From positions 434,001 to 498,000 of the forward strand of contig CP160629.1 in NCBI GenBank assembly GCA_038993745.2: a stretch of DNA of 64,000 nt. Direction: 5' to 3'. Source of the DNA: Aliivibrio fischeri (lineage in GTDB: Bacteria > Pseudomonadota > Gammaproteobacteria > Enterobacterales > Vibrionaceae). Shown here piece by piece: positions 50,037 through 59,974 of the stretch. The translations under genes and the position numbers were made by a program. The notes beneath the pieces were generated by a model. It was not told the origin of the DNA. It searched no databases and saw only the letters and a list, made by a program, of their open reading frames with translations. Every line of letters starts with the position of its first letter. Position 1 is the stretch's first letter.

Positions 50037-50069
50037 AAGCCCGAATCAATGTGACTCGGGCTTTTTTTA
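50037..50069 (+). terminator. Rho-independent terminator after dapB
   Basis: AAGCCCGAATCA pairs with TGACTCGGGCTT at 11 of 12 positions, followed by a T7 run. Confidence 0.88.
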
Positions 50070-50621
50070 ACTAAAACCCTGTAATGGTAATGACTTGAAG
50101 GGGAGATACTAACTATTTATCTTTAATTTATTATAATCACTTATTATTCACGAATAATGCACGGTATATCTTAGTTTTCTCTATTCTTATAAATCTAACT
50201 TCTTCTTGTTTTAAATTAAATTACATAGGTAGTGCTTGTGTTTTTTTGTGGTTTTGTTTGTGTTTTTAATTGAGATGGTTGTTTTTGTAACTTTTCTTTG
50301 TTGTTTATCGTTTGCTTTGATCTGATGCTTAAATTAATCATTCTAAAAAGTGATTTTTTGATGAAAAAAATCATTAAGAGCAAAAAAACATCAATTTTAG
50401 CTTTAAAAGTTCCATTTTTGACCTTATATATTGATTTTTAGTTTGAGTTGGCTGAAAAAGTTATTTAATAATGTGTTTTTGGTTGACAGTTAATCTATAC
50501 ATCTCTAAAATTTCGCCAATTTGTCAAAAATCGAGCTTGTAGTTTGTTTTTTGGGTTTTAAAAAAATAGTTTTGCATATATATTGATGTGAAATGAATGA
50601 TTATTATGTTTGGAGGTTGTC
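50070..50621 (+). other. 550-bp carA leader and promoter region
   Basis: This is an AT-rich stretch without a credible ORF. It contains a clear sigma-70-like promoter at 50483-50511, an ARG-box-like sequence TGAAT-N4-ATTAT near 50594-50607 close to the start codon, and a 14-bp palindrome TTATTC-AC-GAATAA near 50145-50160. In E. coli carAB has tandem promoters, one pyrimidine and one arginine controlled; a similar layout is possible here but unproved. Confidence 0.5.
50483..50511 (+). promoter_or_regulatory. Sigma-70-type promoter of carA
   Basis: TTGACA (50483-50488) and TAAAAT (50506-50511) are separated by 17 bp, about 110 bp before the carA start codon. Confidence 0.7.
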
Positions 50622-51779
50622 TTGAGTAAATCAGCGCTGTTAGTCCTAGAAGATGGGACAGTGTTCCACGGTCAATCGATTGGAGCAGATGGCTCGGCCG
50701 TTGGTGAAGTCGTTTTTAATACCTCGATGACGGGGTATCAAGAAATTCTCACTGATCCTTCCTATTCTCAACAAATCGTTACTCTCACTTATCCCCACAT
50801 TGGCAATACCGGAATCAATTCCGAAGACGAAGAATCTTCTTCAATCCACGCTCAAGGCCTTGTAATTCGCGATCTCCCTCTCTTAGCTTCAAACTTCCGC
50901 AGTGAACAAACTCTTTCTGAATATCTTAAATCTCAAAATATTGTCGGCATCGCTGATATCGATACGCGTAAGCTGACTCGAATTTTGCGTGAAAAAGGTG
51001 CTCAAAACGGTTGTATCGTAGCGGGCACTAATTTAGATGAAGCATTTGCGCTTGCTCAAGCAAAAGAGTTCCCAGGTCTTAAAGGCATGGATTTAGCAAA
51101 AGAAGTAACGACTTCTGAAGCTTATCAATGGAAGCAAGGTTCTTGGACTTTGACTGGCGGTTTGCCAGAAGAAAAAGCAGACAGTGAATTACCATTCCAC
51201 GTAGTGGCTTATGACTTTGGTGCTAAACGTAACATCTTACGTATGTTAGTTGACCGTGGTTGTCGTTTAACGGTTGTTCCTGCCCAAACTTCTGCAGAAG
51301 AAGTATTAGCAATGAATCCTGATGGCGTATTCCTATCAAATGGCCCTGGTGACCCAGCACCATGTACTTACGCTATTGAAGCAACAAAAGTGTTCCTAGA
51401 AAAAGGTTTACCAATCTTTGGTATCTGTCTTGGCCATCAAATTCTTGCTTTAGCATCTGGCGCTCAAACAGTAAAAATGAAGTTTGGTCATCATGGTGCA
51501 AACCACCCAGTTAAAGACTTGGATCGTGATGTAGTAATGATCACTGCACAGAACCACGGTTTTGCAGCAGATGAAGAAACATTACCTGAGAATCTACGTG
51601 CGACGCACAAATCACTATTTGATGGCACTCTGCAAGGTATCCACCGTACAGATAAACCAGCATTCAGCTTCCAAGGTCACCCTGAAGCAAGCCCAGGTCC
51701 ACACGATGCAGCGCCATTGTTTGACCATTTCATTGAATTAATTCAGCAGTCTATTGCTGACAAGACAAACAAAGCTTAA
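50622..51779 (+). CDS. carA: Carbamoyl-phosphate synthase small subunit CarA (385 aa)
   Basis: CarA is the glutamine amidotransferase subunit that supplies ammonia to CarB for arginine and pyrimidine synthesis. The catalytic Cys is in [13 protein letters not shown] near residue 270, with His-Glu in [13 protein letters not shown] near 355. The start is TTG at 50622 (read as Met-Ser-Lys-Ser-Ala-Leu), with GGAGG 5 nt upstream; E. coli carA also starts with TTG. A reading from 50610 adds four residues and would destroy the ribosome-site placement. carB follows after 17 nt. Confidence 0.96.
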   Translation: MSKSALLVLEDGTVFHGQSIGADGSAVGEVVFNTSMTGYQEILTDPSYSQQIVTLTYPHIGNTGINSEDEESSSIHAQGLVIRDLPLLASNFRSEQTLSEYLKSQNIVGIADIDTRKLTRILREKGAQNGCIVAGTNLDEAFALAQAKEFPGLKGMDLAKEVTTSEAYQWKQGSWTLTGGLPEEKADSELPFHVVAYDFGAKRNILRMLVDRGCRLTVVPAQTSAEEVLAMNPDGVFLSNGPGDPAPCTYAIEATKVFLEKGLPIFGICLGHQILALASGAQTVKMKFGHHGANHPVKDLDRDVVMITAQNHGFAADEETLPENLRATHKSLFDGTLQGIHRTDKPAFSFQGHPEASPGPHDAAPLFDHFIELIQQSIADKTNKA

Positions 51780-51796
51780 TTCGGAGTAGTAATAAG

Positions 51797-54700
51797 ATGC
51801 CAAAACGTACTGATATTAAAAGCGTTCTAATTCTAGGTGCCGGTCCAATTGTAATCGGCCAAGCATGTGAATTTGACTACTCTGGTGCACAAGCGTGTAA
51901 AGCACTTCGTGAAGAAGGCTACCGTGTTATTCTTGTGAACTCTAACCCAGCAACAATCATGACTGACCCAGACATGGCTGATGCAACGTACATTGAACCA
52001 ATTCATTGGGAAGTGGTTCGTAACATCATCGAAAAAGAGCGTCCAGATGCGGTATTACCAACAATGGGTGGTCAAACAGCATTAAACTGTGCGCTTGATT
52101 TAGAAAAGCACGGTGTTCTTGCTGAATTCGGTGTTGAGATGATTGGTGCAACAGCTGATGCAATTGATAAGGCGGAAGACCGTTCTCGCTTCGATAAAGC
52201 AATGAAATCAATTGGTCTTGAATGTCCTCGCGCTGATACTGCAAAAACAATGGATGAAGCATATCAAGTTTTAGATATGGTTGGCTTCCCATGTATCATT
52301 CGTCCATCATTTACGATGGGTGGTACGGGCGGTGGTATCGCATACAACAAAGAAGAGTTCGAAGAGATTTGTCGTCGCGGTTTAGACCTTTCGCCAACTA
52401 ACGAGCTTCTAATCGATGAATCATTAATCGGTTGGAAAGAGTACGAGATGGAAGTGGTTCGTGATAAGAACGACAACTGTATCATCGTATGTGCGATTGA
52501 AAACTTTGATGCGATGGGTATTCACACTGGTGACTCAATCACGGTTGCGCCAGCACAAACGCTAACGGATAAAGAATACCAATTAATGCGTAATGCATCT
52601 CTAGCTGTACTGCGTGAGATTGGTGTTGAAACGGGTGGCTCAAACGTACAGTTTGGTATTAACCCGAAAGATGGTCGTATGGTTATCATCGAAATGAACC
52701 CACGAGTATCTCGTTCATCTGCACTTGCTTCTAAAGCAACAGGTTTCCCTATTGCAAAAATTGCAGCGAAATTGGCTATTGGCTTTACGCTTGACGAGCT
52801 AATGAATGACATTACAGGTGGGGCAACGCCTGCGTCATTTGAACCAACAATCGATTACGTTGTTACTAAGATCCCTCGTTTTAACTTTGAAAAATTCGCA
52901 GGGGCTAACGATCGCCTAACAACACAGATGAAATCAGTTGGTGAAGTGATGGCTATTGGCCGTAACCAACAAGAATCTCTACAAAAAGCACTTCGTGGCC
53001 TAGAGGTAGGTGCGACTGGTTTTGATGAGATGGTTGATTTAGATGCTCCTGATGCATTAACAAAAATTCGTCATGAACTGAAAGATGCTGGTGCTGAGCG
53101 TATTTGGTACATCGCTGATGCGTTCCGTGCGGGTATGTCTGTTGATGGTGTGTTTAATCTAACGAATGTTGATCGTTGGTTCCTAGTTCAAATTGAAGAT
53201 TTAGTAAAAGAAGAAGAAGCGGTTAAAGCGGGTGGTTTTGCTAACTTAACCGCAGATGCACTTCGTAAACTTAAGCGTAAAGGTTTTGCTGATGCGCGTC
53301 TTTCTAAACTATTGGGCGTTGGTGAGAGTGAAATTCGTCGCCTGCGTGACCAGCATGATATCCACCCAGTATACAAGCGTGTAGATACGTGTGCTGCTGA
53401 GTTCTCATCAGATACGGCTTACATGTACTCATCTTATGATGAAGAGTGTGAAGCAAATCCAACAGACAAAGATAAGATCATGATCTTAGGTGGCGGTCCA
53501 AACCGTATCGGTCAAGGTATTGAGTTTGATTACTGTTGTGTACACGCATCATTAGCACTACGAGAAGATGGCTACGAAACTATCATGGTTAACTGTAATC
53601 CTGAGACGGTTTCTACGGATTACGATACGTCTGACCGTCTATACTTCGAACCAGTTACGTTGGAAGATGTATTAGCTATCGCTCGTGTTGAGAAACCAAA
53701 AGGCGTTATCGTTCAGTACGGTGGTCAAACGCCACTTAAACTGGCTCGTGCTCTTGAAGCGGCGGGTGTTCCAATCATAGGTACAAGCCCTGATGCTATC
53801 GACCGTGCAGAAGACCGTGAGCGTTTCCAAGTTGCAGTAGACCGTTTGGAGCTTCTTCAACCAGAAAATGCAACGGTTACTACAATGGAGCAGGCGATTG
53901 ATAAATCAAAAGAAATCGGCTTCCCACTCGTAGTACGTCCTTCATATGTTCTTGGTGGTCGTGCGATGGAAATCGTATATGACGAGCAAGACTTACGTCG
54001 TTACTTCAATGAAGCAGTAAGCGTATCAAATGAATCTCCAGTTCTTCTTGATAGCTTCCTTGATGATGCTGTAGAAGTGGATGTTGATGCGATTTGTGAC
54101 GGTGAGCAAGTGGTTATCGGCGGTATCATGGAGCACATTGAGCAAGCGGGTGTTCACTCTGGTGACTCAGCATGTTCTCTTCCTGCTTATACATTAAGCG
54201 AAGAAATCCAAGATGTAATGCGTGATCAAGTACGTAAGCTGGCATTCGAGCTAGGTGTTCGTGGTTTAATGAATACACAGTTTGCTGTTAAAGATAACAA
54301 AGTATATCTAATCGAAGTTAACCCACGTGCTGCTCGTACGGTTCCATTCGTATCGAAAGCAACAGGTGCACCATTAGCTAAGATTGCAGCGCGTGTAATG
54401 GCGGGTCAATCTCTAGAGTCTCAAGGCTTTACTAAAGAGATCATCCCACCATACTACTCAGTTAAAGAAGTGGTATTACCGTTCAACAAATTCCCTGGTG
54501 TTGACCCACTGTTAGGCCCAGAAATGCGCTCAACGGGTGAAGTTATGGGTGTTGGTGCAACGTTTGCTGAAGCATTTGCTAAAGCTGAACTTGGCTGTAG
54601 CAAAGAATACCCAGAAGGTGGTCGTGCATTACTTTCTGTTCGTGAAGGTGATAAGAAACGTGTTGTAGATTTAGCAAAACATCTTGTTAAATTGGGTTAC

Positions 54701-55027
54701 CAACTGGATGCAACTCACGGTACAGCAGTTATTCTTGGCGAAGCGGGTATTAACCCACGTCTAGTAAACAAGGTACATGAAGGCCGTCCTCATATTCTTG
54801 ACCGTATCAAGAATGGTGAGTACACCTACATCGTTAATACTGCAGCAGGTCGTCAAGCGATTGAAGATTCAAAAGTATTACGTCGCGGTGCACTAGCTGA
54901 GAAAGTAAACTACACAACAACGCTAAATGCAGCATTTGCTAGTTGTTTAGCTCATGAAGCGGATGACCGTAAAACGGTTAACTCTGTTCAAGAGCTACAC
55001 GCTAAAGTGGCAGCTAAATACGCTTAA
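51797..55027 (+). CDS. carB: Carbamoyl-phosphate synthase large subunit CarB (1076 aa)
   Basis: CarB makes carbamoyl phosphate from bicarbonate, ammonia and two ATP. It has two homologous ATP-grasp halves, each starting with a GGGP/GAGP-type loop ([19 protein letters not shown] near residue 12 and [17 protein letters not shown] near 557), an oligomerisation domain between them and a C-terminal allosteric domain (MGS fold). Length is standard (1073 in E. coli). It is probably co-transcribed with carA. Confidence 0.97.
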   Translation: MPKRTDIKSVLILGAGPIVIGQACEFDYSGAQACKALREEGYRVILVNSNPATIMTDPDMADATYIEPIHWEVVRNIIEKERPDAVLPTMGGQTALNCALDLEKHGVLAEFGVEMIGATADAIDKAEDRSRFDKAMKSIGLECPRADTAKTMDEAYQVLDMVGFPCIIRPSFTMGGTGGGIAYNKEEFEEICRRGLDLSPTNELLIDESLIGWKEYEMEVVRDKNDNCIIVCAIENFDAMGIHTGDSITVAPAQTLTDKEYQLMRNASLAVLREIGVETGGSNVQFGINPKDGRMVIIEMNPRVSRSSALASKATGFPIAKIAAKLAIGFTLDELMNDITGGATPASFEPTIDYVVTKIPRFNFEKFAGANDRLTTQMKSVGEVMAIGRNQQESLQKALRGLEVGATGFDEMVDLDAPDALTKIRHELKDAGAERIWYIADAFRAGMSVDGVFNLTNVDRWFLVQIEDLVKEEEAVKAGGFANLTADALRKLKRKGFADARLSKLLGVGESEIRRLRDQHDIHPVYKRVDTCAAEFSSDTAYMYSSYDEECEANPTDKDKIMILGGGPNRIGQGIEFDYCCVHASLALREDGYETIMVNCNPETVSTDYDTSDRLYFEPVTLEDVLAIARVEKPKGVIVQYGGQTPLKLARALEAAGVPIIGTSPDAIDRAEDRERFQVAVDRLELLQPENATVTTMEQAIDKSKEIGFPLVVRPSYVLGGRAMEIVYDEQDLRRYFNEAVSVSNESPVLLDSFLDDAVEVDVDAICDGEQVVIGGIMEHIEQAGVHSGDSACSLPAYTLSEEIQDVMRDQVRKLAFELGVRGLMNTQFAVKDNKVYLIEVNPRAARTVPFVSKATGAPLAKIAARVMAGQSLESQGFTKEIIPPYYSVKEVVLPFNKFPGVDPLLGPEMRSTGEVMGVGATFAEAFAKAELGCSKEYPEGGRALLSVREGDKKRVVDLAKHLVKLGYQLDATHGTAVILGEAGINPRLVNKVHEGRPHILDRIKNGEYTYIVNTAAGRQAIEDSKVLRRGALAEKVNYTTTLNAAFASCLAHEADDRKTVNSVQELHAKVAAKYA

Positions 55028-55068
55028 TCGCGAAACAGACTAAGTAACAATATTAGTTAAGTAATAAT

Positions 55069-55107
55069 AAAAATCCCGAAGAATAAGAGTTCTTCGGGAT
55101 TTTTTTG
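55069..55107. terminator. Terminator between carB and dacB
   Basis: AAATCCCGAAGAA pairs perfectly with TTCTTCGGGATTT (55071-55102), with a T run after; A residues before it could let it work for the convergent dacB as well. Confidence 0.88.
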
Positions 55108-55110
55108 GTT

Positions 55111-55158
55111 TATACCAAGATAACTAAACAGATTAGATTATTAATGGAATTGGTATTA
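55111..55158. repeat. TATACCAA...TTGGTATTA inverted-repeat element
   Basis: TATACCAA (55111-55118) and TTGGTATTA (55150-55158) flank about 31 bp in the carB-dacB gap. Size and ends resemble the element at 8112-8166, suggesting a dispersed intergenic family. Confidence 0.45.
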
Positions 55159-55175
55159 CTAATTGCTAGAAAACG

Positions 55176-56582
55176 TTACTCTTGTGATAATTTAATTAAT
55201 TCTTGATAAAAGCTTTTCTCAAAGGAATCTATTGGTCGTTCAACCGGAGTGGCTCCTTCTTTTGCTACAACAGGGTGATAATCTGCAACAAATTGAACGA
55301 ACAGCTGAGGCTCTTTATTTTCTAAACCAACAAATCCTGCCATATTATAGCTACCAAATAGTGAACCACTCTTGGATTTCATGCTGCCTTTAATTGGCTC
55401 TTTACGCATGCTATTACGATACTTTAGGGTGCCATCAATACCAGAGGTTGGTAATAGTTCAATTAAACCTAGCTCTTTATCGTATTTATGAATGAATTGA
55501 AGAATGCTTTTCATTTGATTAGCTGTCATGCGGTTATTACGTGATAAACCAGAACCATCAACTAATACGGCATTACTTAAATCAATATCCGCTTGCTTTA
55601 ATAAGATGTCTTTAATTGCAGCTGTGCCATTGGTGAAGCTACCTGGCTGCTGGTAATTTAAATGGCCTAACATCTTAGTTAAGTTATCAGCATAATGGTT
55701 ATCAGACTTTTTGAGCATGTGGTCCAATAATTCCATTAATGGTTTAGAGTTATGTTTAGCCAATACGTTTAAGTTGGTTAATTCAGACTTTGGTGCACCA
55801 AAATGAATTTCACCATTAAGTTTAATATTATGCTCAGATAGGATTTTAGATACGGTTCTTTTTGTGAAATCTCTTGTATCTTGCACAGCAAATTTTAATG
55901 GCAGAGGTTTATTACGCCTAACTAAACAACCGTTTAGCTCATAATGGTTACCTTGAGTGGTTAACTCTAGGTCGCAGAACGTCGATTTTTGTTCTTCTCT
56001 GCTCACACTTTTAGCATAGCTAGAAAAAGAAATAGGTTGATGAATAGGCACAAAGACCTTGGTACTTCCATCCTCATGAGTGGTGATTGAAGCTTGAACG
56101 CAGTTTTCATCAATACTTAATGCACTTGATGGTGCGCTATAACAGACGCCTAAAATATCCCAAGGCCAACCCACTGCTCGCTCATATCCAGTAAAGATAC
56201 TTCCATCGATCCATAAATCACCTTGGATGGTTTTTAGTTCACTATCATTAAATAATTCAGAAAGTTGTTTTCGTGATAGAGAAGGATCGCCAGAGAAAGT
56301 CAAAACAACATCTTTATCCGCTTTATATAGTGTTGTTGTAAACGTGAATTCGGTCCCTAAAGCTAAACGAGCCGCTAATGCAGTGGAAATTTTTAAGGTA
56401 CTTGCTGGTGGCAATAGTTCATCTTGTTTTTGTTGAAATTCTATCTTATTTGATTGTAGATTTTCGACAGTAATAGCGGCTCTGCTACCAGATGGGAGAG
56501 AAGAAAGTGTCTCTTTAATATCAGCAATACTTGAAAAAGAAATAAGACTGAGTGCGATAAGGGAGTAACGAGAAAAAAACAT
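55176..56582 (-). CDS. dacB: D-alanyl-D-alanine carboxypeptidase/endopeptidase DacB (PBP4, 468 aa)
   Basis: DacB is a periplasmic low-molecular-weight penicillin-binding protein of class C that trims and cleaves peptidoglycan crosslinks. Active-site motifs are SXXK in PASTLKIS near residue 55, SDN in KKSDNHYADNL, and KSG (KSKSGSLFGS) near the C-terminus. A signal peptide (FFSRYSLIALSLISFSSIA) supports the ATG at 56582; the frame is open 29 codons upstream but those residues are not signal-like. The dacB-ompU-greA order matches V. cholerae. Confidence 0.93.
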   Translation of the reverse strand: MFFSRYSLIALSLISFSSIADIKETLSSLPSGSRAAITVENLQSNKIEFQQKQDELLPPASTLKISTALAARLALGTEFTFTTTLYKADKDVVLTFSGDPSLSRKQLSELFNDSELKTIQGDLWIDGSIFTGYERAVGWPWDILGVCYSAPSSALSIDENCVQASITTHEDGSTKVFVPIHQPISFSSYAKSVSREEQKSTFCDLELTTQGNHYELNGCLVRRNKPLPLKFAVQDTRDFTKRTVSKILSEHNIKLNGEIHFGAPKSELTNLNVLAKHNSKPLMELLDHMLKKSDNHYADNLTKMLGHLNYQQPGSFTNGTAAIKDILLKQADIDLSNAVLVDGSGLSRNNRMTANQMKSILQFIHKYDKELGLIELLPTSGIDGTLKYRNSMRKEPIKGSMKSKSGSLFGSYNMAGFVGLENKEPQLFVQFVADYHPVVAKEGATPVERPIDSFEKSFYQELIKLSQE

Positions 56583-56673
56583 GATGAGCTCAATTTGAAA
56601 ATAATGAGATATCTTAACGTCTGTTGATAATGATGTGTAATGAATTAGAAAAATTTCAGAAGGCGTCACAAAT

Positions 56674-56700
56674 AAAAAACGCCCACCGAGGTGAGCGCTT
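56674..56700 (-). terminator. Probable terminator of ompU
   Basis: On the minus strand GCGCTCACC pairs imperfectly (7 of 9) with GGTGGGCGT and is followed by a T run, just downstream of the ompU stop. Confidence 0.65.
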
Positions 56701-56724
56701 TATTTAAGTAAGAGTTAAGACTGA

Positions 56725-57693
56725 TTAGAAGTCGTAACGCATACCTAGAGCAACTTCGTCTTCTGTCATCGCTTTAGTGATACCTTTTGATGCATCGTCA
56801 TCAAGAAGGTTCAGGTTGTAAGAGATGTAAGTACGGAAGTTTGCGTTGAAGAAGTAAGTAGCATCAACAGCAAAGTTGTCAGCGTTTTCGTTGTTAGCAA
56901 CAGTTAGAGCATTTGTATCGTGGTCAGCGTTGTTGTATGTCGCTGTGAATACAGTTTTACCCATTGTGTAAGCACCAGCTACTTCGAAACCTGTGTAGTC
57001 TAGGTCAACAACTTCACCTGTAGTGAATGTACCAGCGAAGTAGAAGTCGCCCATAGTCATCGAACCAGCAACCATTGCTTCGTTGTCTGTACCTTGATCA
57101 GCGTAACCAGCACCTAGTTTGAAACCAGAGTCGCCGAATGCGTAGATACCAGAAGTAGAGAAACCGTCGTTGCTTTCTTGGTTAGCTGCTGCATCATCAA
57201 AACGGTAGTTTGCTTTGAATGCGAAATCGCCAAATTGACCTTTGTAAGCAATTGCGTTGTCTTCACGGTCAGCTACTGCTAGTTTGTATGCCGCAGAGTT
57301 ACCGTGGTAAGCCATGATATCAGTGAAGTCAGTGATAACACCTAGAGCACCGTCGTTTTTACCGTAAGTTACTTCACCGAAGTTACCACCGATACCAGCG
57401 TATGTGTAACGGTTTTCAAGGTTGCCGTTTGGATTTACTGCATCGTTAGTTGTAAATTCACCTTCCCAGAAACCAACACCGTATAGGCCGTCAGAAATTT
57501 GAGTTGTACCTTTAAAGTTTAGACGGATACGAGTGTTATCAGCTGCGTCACCATCTTTCATAGCTAGACGAGCTTCAGCACGGCCGCCCATTTCGATAGA
57601 TTGTGCTTCGTCTTTATAAAGTTCTGCTGCGTTTACTGCACCAGCTGAAGTAATTGCTGCTACTGCTAGAGCTAATACTTTTTTGTTCATCAT
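56725..57693 (-). CDS. ompU: OmpU-type outer-membrane porin (322 aa)
   Basis: This is a trimeric 16-strand beta-barrel porin of the Vibrio OmpU type. A Sec signal peptide (ALAVAAITSAGAVNA, cleavage near residue 22) precedes AELYKDE, and the protein ends in Phe (MRYDF), the usual beta-barrel assembly signal. The GGRAEARL and NDGALGVITDFTDIMAYHG segments match Vibrio OmpU. In V. cholerae and A. fischeri OmpU is ToxR-dependent and matters for host colonisation. Position between dacB and greA supports the call. Two adjacent ATGs exist; the first (57693) has AGGA at proper spacing. Confidence 0.92.
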   Translation of the reverse strand: MMNKKVLALAVAAITSAGAVNAAELYKDEAQSIEMGGRAEARLAMKDGDAADNTRIRLNFKGTTQISDGLYGVGFWEGEFTTNDAVNPNGNLENRYTYAGIGGNFGEVTYGKNDGALGVITDFTDIMAYHGNSAAYKLAVADREDNAIAYKGQFGDFAFKANYRFDDAAANQESNDGFSTSGIYAFGDSGFKLGAGYADQGTDNEAMVAGSMTMGDFYFAGTFTTGEVVDLDYTGFEVAGAYTMGKTVFTATYNNADHDTNALTVANNENADNFAVDATYFFNANFRTYISYNLNLLDDDASKGITKAMTEDEVALGMRYDF

Positions 57694-58280
57694 TATTCTA
57701 ATTCCTATAAGGGTGGAGGAGATTAATTTCCATTTTTAATGAAACGAACTGTTTATTACTTCTTATGTCTAAGAGATTTCTAATCAGTTACCTTCACTGT
57801 TTCAATAAGACTATTTTCATGGGTAAAGGCACAAAAAGGTTAGTAAAACAATCTAAAAAGTACAATTGAACAGCGTTTTTTATTGTTTTTATGTGATATT
57901 GATCTTTATTTTTCAGTTGGTTACGCAAATGAGGGAAAGTTTGTCTGATTTTTGCGGTAAATGTAAATTTATGTTTTTTTGATTTTTGTTTTGGAACTTT
58001 ATGTGAGCTTGTTCTCATTTTAGTTAATTTTATATGGTTTAAATTGTTGATATTTAAGAATTGAGACGAGGTTCTTAATTTGCGTACTCGTCATTTTTGA
58101 AAACAATTCGTAGAAACAAACAATAGATAGGTGATAAAAAAACTTTCTTTGTTTAAACTAGAGAGAATTAATATTTAACAGAAACACTTAAGGTTTACGC
58201 TCAATGGTCTGTTTATTGAGAGCCTTTGGTGGGATTTTTATTTGCTGAATTTCTGATTTCAGCTCTAGAGGTATATAAAT
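57694..58280. other. 587-bp ompU-greA divergent control region
   Basis: This AT-rich region separates divergent ompU and greA. A hairpin CTCAAT (58200-58205) / ATTGAG (58215-58220) lies about 60-80 nt before the greA ATG and may belong to a greA leader. ToxR sites are expected upstream of ompU, but I could not confirm a TNAAA-N5-TNAAA pattern. The ORF 57794-58018 on the minus strand is basic and low-complexity and I do not believe it. Confidence 0.45.
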
Positions 58281-58754
58281 ATGGATAAGGTACCAATGAC
58301 GGTACGTGGCGAAAAGCTACTGCGTGATGAATTAGAAGTATTATTAAAGCGTCGTCCTTTGATTTCAAAAGCGATCGGTGAAGCTCGTGAGCTAGGCGAT
58401 TTAAAAGAAAATGCTGAATATCACGCAGCACGTGAAGAGCAAGGTATTTGTGAGGCACAGATCCGTGATATTGAATATAAACTATCTGTAGCTCAGGTTA
58501 TTGATGTAACTAAAATGACCAACACTGGTAAAGTTATTTTTGGTACAACAGTGACTTTAATTGATGTGAATACAGACGAAGAAGTGAAATACCAAATCGT
58601 TGCTGATGATGAAGCGAACATTAAAGAAGGTCGAATCTCTGTGAATTCACCGATTGCTCGTGGCTTAATTGGCAAAATGGAAGGGGATGAAGTAAACATT
58701 CAAACTCCTGGCGGTACGAAAGAGTTCGAGATTGACGCTGTAGATTACATTTAA
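58281..58754 (+). CDS. greA: Transcript cleavage factor GreA (157 aa)
   Basis: GreA rescues backtracked RNA polymerase by stimulating RNA cleavage. The N-terminal coiled coil has the catalytic tip residues in [16 protein letters not shown] near residues 35-50 (Asp-Leu-Lys-Glu-Asn-Ala-Glu). The C-terminal FKBP-like domain ends in [10 protein letters not shown]. Length equals E. coli (158). It is divergent from ompU and convergent with yhbY. Confidence 0.96.
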   Translation: MDKVPMTVRGEKLLRDELEVLLKRRPLISKAIGEARELGDLKENAEYHAAREEQGICEAQIRDIEYKLSVAQVIDVTKMTNTGKVIFGTTVTLIDVNTDEEVKYQIVADDEANIKEGRISVNSPIARGLIGKMEGDEVNIQTPGGTKEFEIDAVDYI

Positions 58755-58777
58755 TATTTATTACTTGTATGAAACAC

Positions 58778-58832
58778 AAAGGCCGCATAGTTAACTCTAC
58801 TTTAAAGATAACTACTACGGCCTTTTTAATTT
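58778..58832 (+). terminator. Rho-independent terminator after greA
   Basis: AAAGGCCG pairs with CGGCCTTT across a longer loop that contains a second AGTTA/TAACT pairing, followed by T residues. It lies between convergent greA and yhbY. Confidence 0.75.
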
Positions 58833-58853
58833 CTTTAGATTAAATGGAAGAAA

Positions 58854-59150
58854 TTATTTTCTAGGAATTTCGATTTTACGATCTTCGCTAGGACGGTATA
58901 AAACAAGTGTTTTACCGATAACTTGAACTTTTTCAGCTTCTGTTTCACGGATAATTGCTTCAACAATCAGTTGTTTAGTATCACGGTCTTCAGAAGCGAC
59001 TTTAACTTTAATTAACTCGTGATGATTAAGTGCAATTTCAATTTCAGCTACTACAGCTTCTGTTAGACCATTTGCACCCATCAATACAACGGGTTTTAGG
59101 TTGTGAGCAAGACCTTTAAGGTATTGCTTCTGTTTTGTGCTTAGGTTCAT
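58854..59150 (-). CDS. yhbY: Ribosome assembly RNA-binding protein YhbY (98 aa)
   Basis: YhbY is a CRM-domain RNA-binding protein associated with pre-50S particles. The conserved GxxG-type loop is in VVLMGANGLTEAV near residue 23, and the segment LNHHELIKVKV is typical. Length matches E. coli (97). It is divergent from rlmE, as in E. coli and V. cholerae. Confidence 0.94.
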   Translation of the reverse strand: MNLSTKQKQYLKGLAHNLKPVVLMGANGLTEAVVAEIEIALNHHELIKVKVASEDRDTKQLIVEAIIRETEAEKVQVIGKTLVLYRPSEDRKIEIPRK

Positions 59151-59268
59151 ATATACCCGATTTTTTCTATATTAAGGGTTGAAAACAGCCTATTCTAACG
59201 CCATCTAAGCAGGAAGACTATTTTTTGTTGCAGTCTTCTAATTTTAATTAAGTATTTTTAGGTAATGC

Positions 59269-59898
59269 ATGAGTAAGAATAAAGTTTCAGCGAGCTCTGG
59301 TCGCTGGTTAAAAGAACATTTTGATGATAAATACGTTCTTGAGGCTCAAAAAAGAGGTTATCGCTCTCGTGCTATTTTTAAAATTGAAGAAATTCAAAAT
59401 AAAGACAAGCTTTTAAAACCAGGAATGACAGTCGTTGACCTTGGTGCTGCACCTGGTGGCTGGTCACAATATGCGGTTGAGCAAGTTGGTGATGAAGGAC
59501 AAGTTATTGCTTGTGATATCTTGCCAATGGACTCTATTGCTGGTGTAAGTTTTTTACAGGGGGACTTTAGGGAAGAAGCAGTATTGGATGCACTATTAGA
59601 GAGAATTCAACCTGATATGGTTGATGTCGTAATGTCTGATATGGCGCCAAATATGAGTGGTAACTTAGCGGTAGATCAGCCTCGTGCGATGTACTTAGTT
59701 GAGTTAGCTTTGGATATGTGTCGTCAAGTTCTTGCGCCAAATGGCAGCTTTACTGTGAAAGTATTCCAAGGTGAAGGCTTTGATCAGTACTTGCAAGAAG
59801 TGCGTAATATGTTCAAAGTAGTAAAAATCAGAAAGCCTGATTCATCACGTGCTCGTTCACGTGAAGTATATATTGTAGCGACTGGTTACAAAGGATAA
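59269..59898 (+). CDS. rlmE: 23S rRNA (uridine2552-2'-O)-methyltransferase RlmE (209 aa)
   Basis: RlmE (FtsJ/RrmJ) methylates U2552 in the A loop of 23S rRNA at a late step of 50S assembly. The SAM motif [13 protein letters not shown] is near residue 59 and the catalytic K-D-K-E tetrad can be placed with Lys in RAIFKIEE, Asp in VMSDMAPN, Lys in [10 protein letters not shown] and Glu near SREVYIV. It precedes ftsH in a conserved pair; a heat-shock promoter is typical in E. coli, but I did not identify one here. Confidence 0.96.
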   Translation: MSKNKVSASSGRWLKEHFDDKYVLEAQKRGYRSRAIFKIEEIQNKDKLLKPGMTVVDLGAAPGGWSQYAVEQVGDEGQVIACDILPMDSIAGVSFLQGDFREEAVLDALLERIQPDMVDVVMSDMAPNMSGNLAVDQPRAMYLVELALDMCRQVLAPNGSFTVKVFQGEGFDQYLQEVRNMFKVVKIRKPDSSRARSREVYIVATGYKG

Positions 59899-59974
59899 GT
59901 TTTACGTAGTAGATACAGAATATAAACTGTAGTACTCTGTCTTTCATCTATTTAGTTAACGCGGGGTTAACACC

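Noticed and set aside
57694-58000. ToxR boxes upstream of ompU
   Set aside because: Several TNAAA pentamers exist in the AT-rich region, but none at the required repeat spacing that I could confirm by eye.
57794-58018. 74-residue basic ORF upstream of ompU
   Set aside because: Low-complexity lysine-rich reading of AT-rich control DNA, with no recognisable features.
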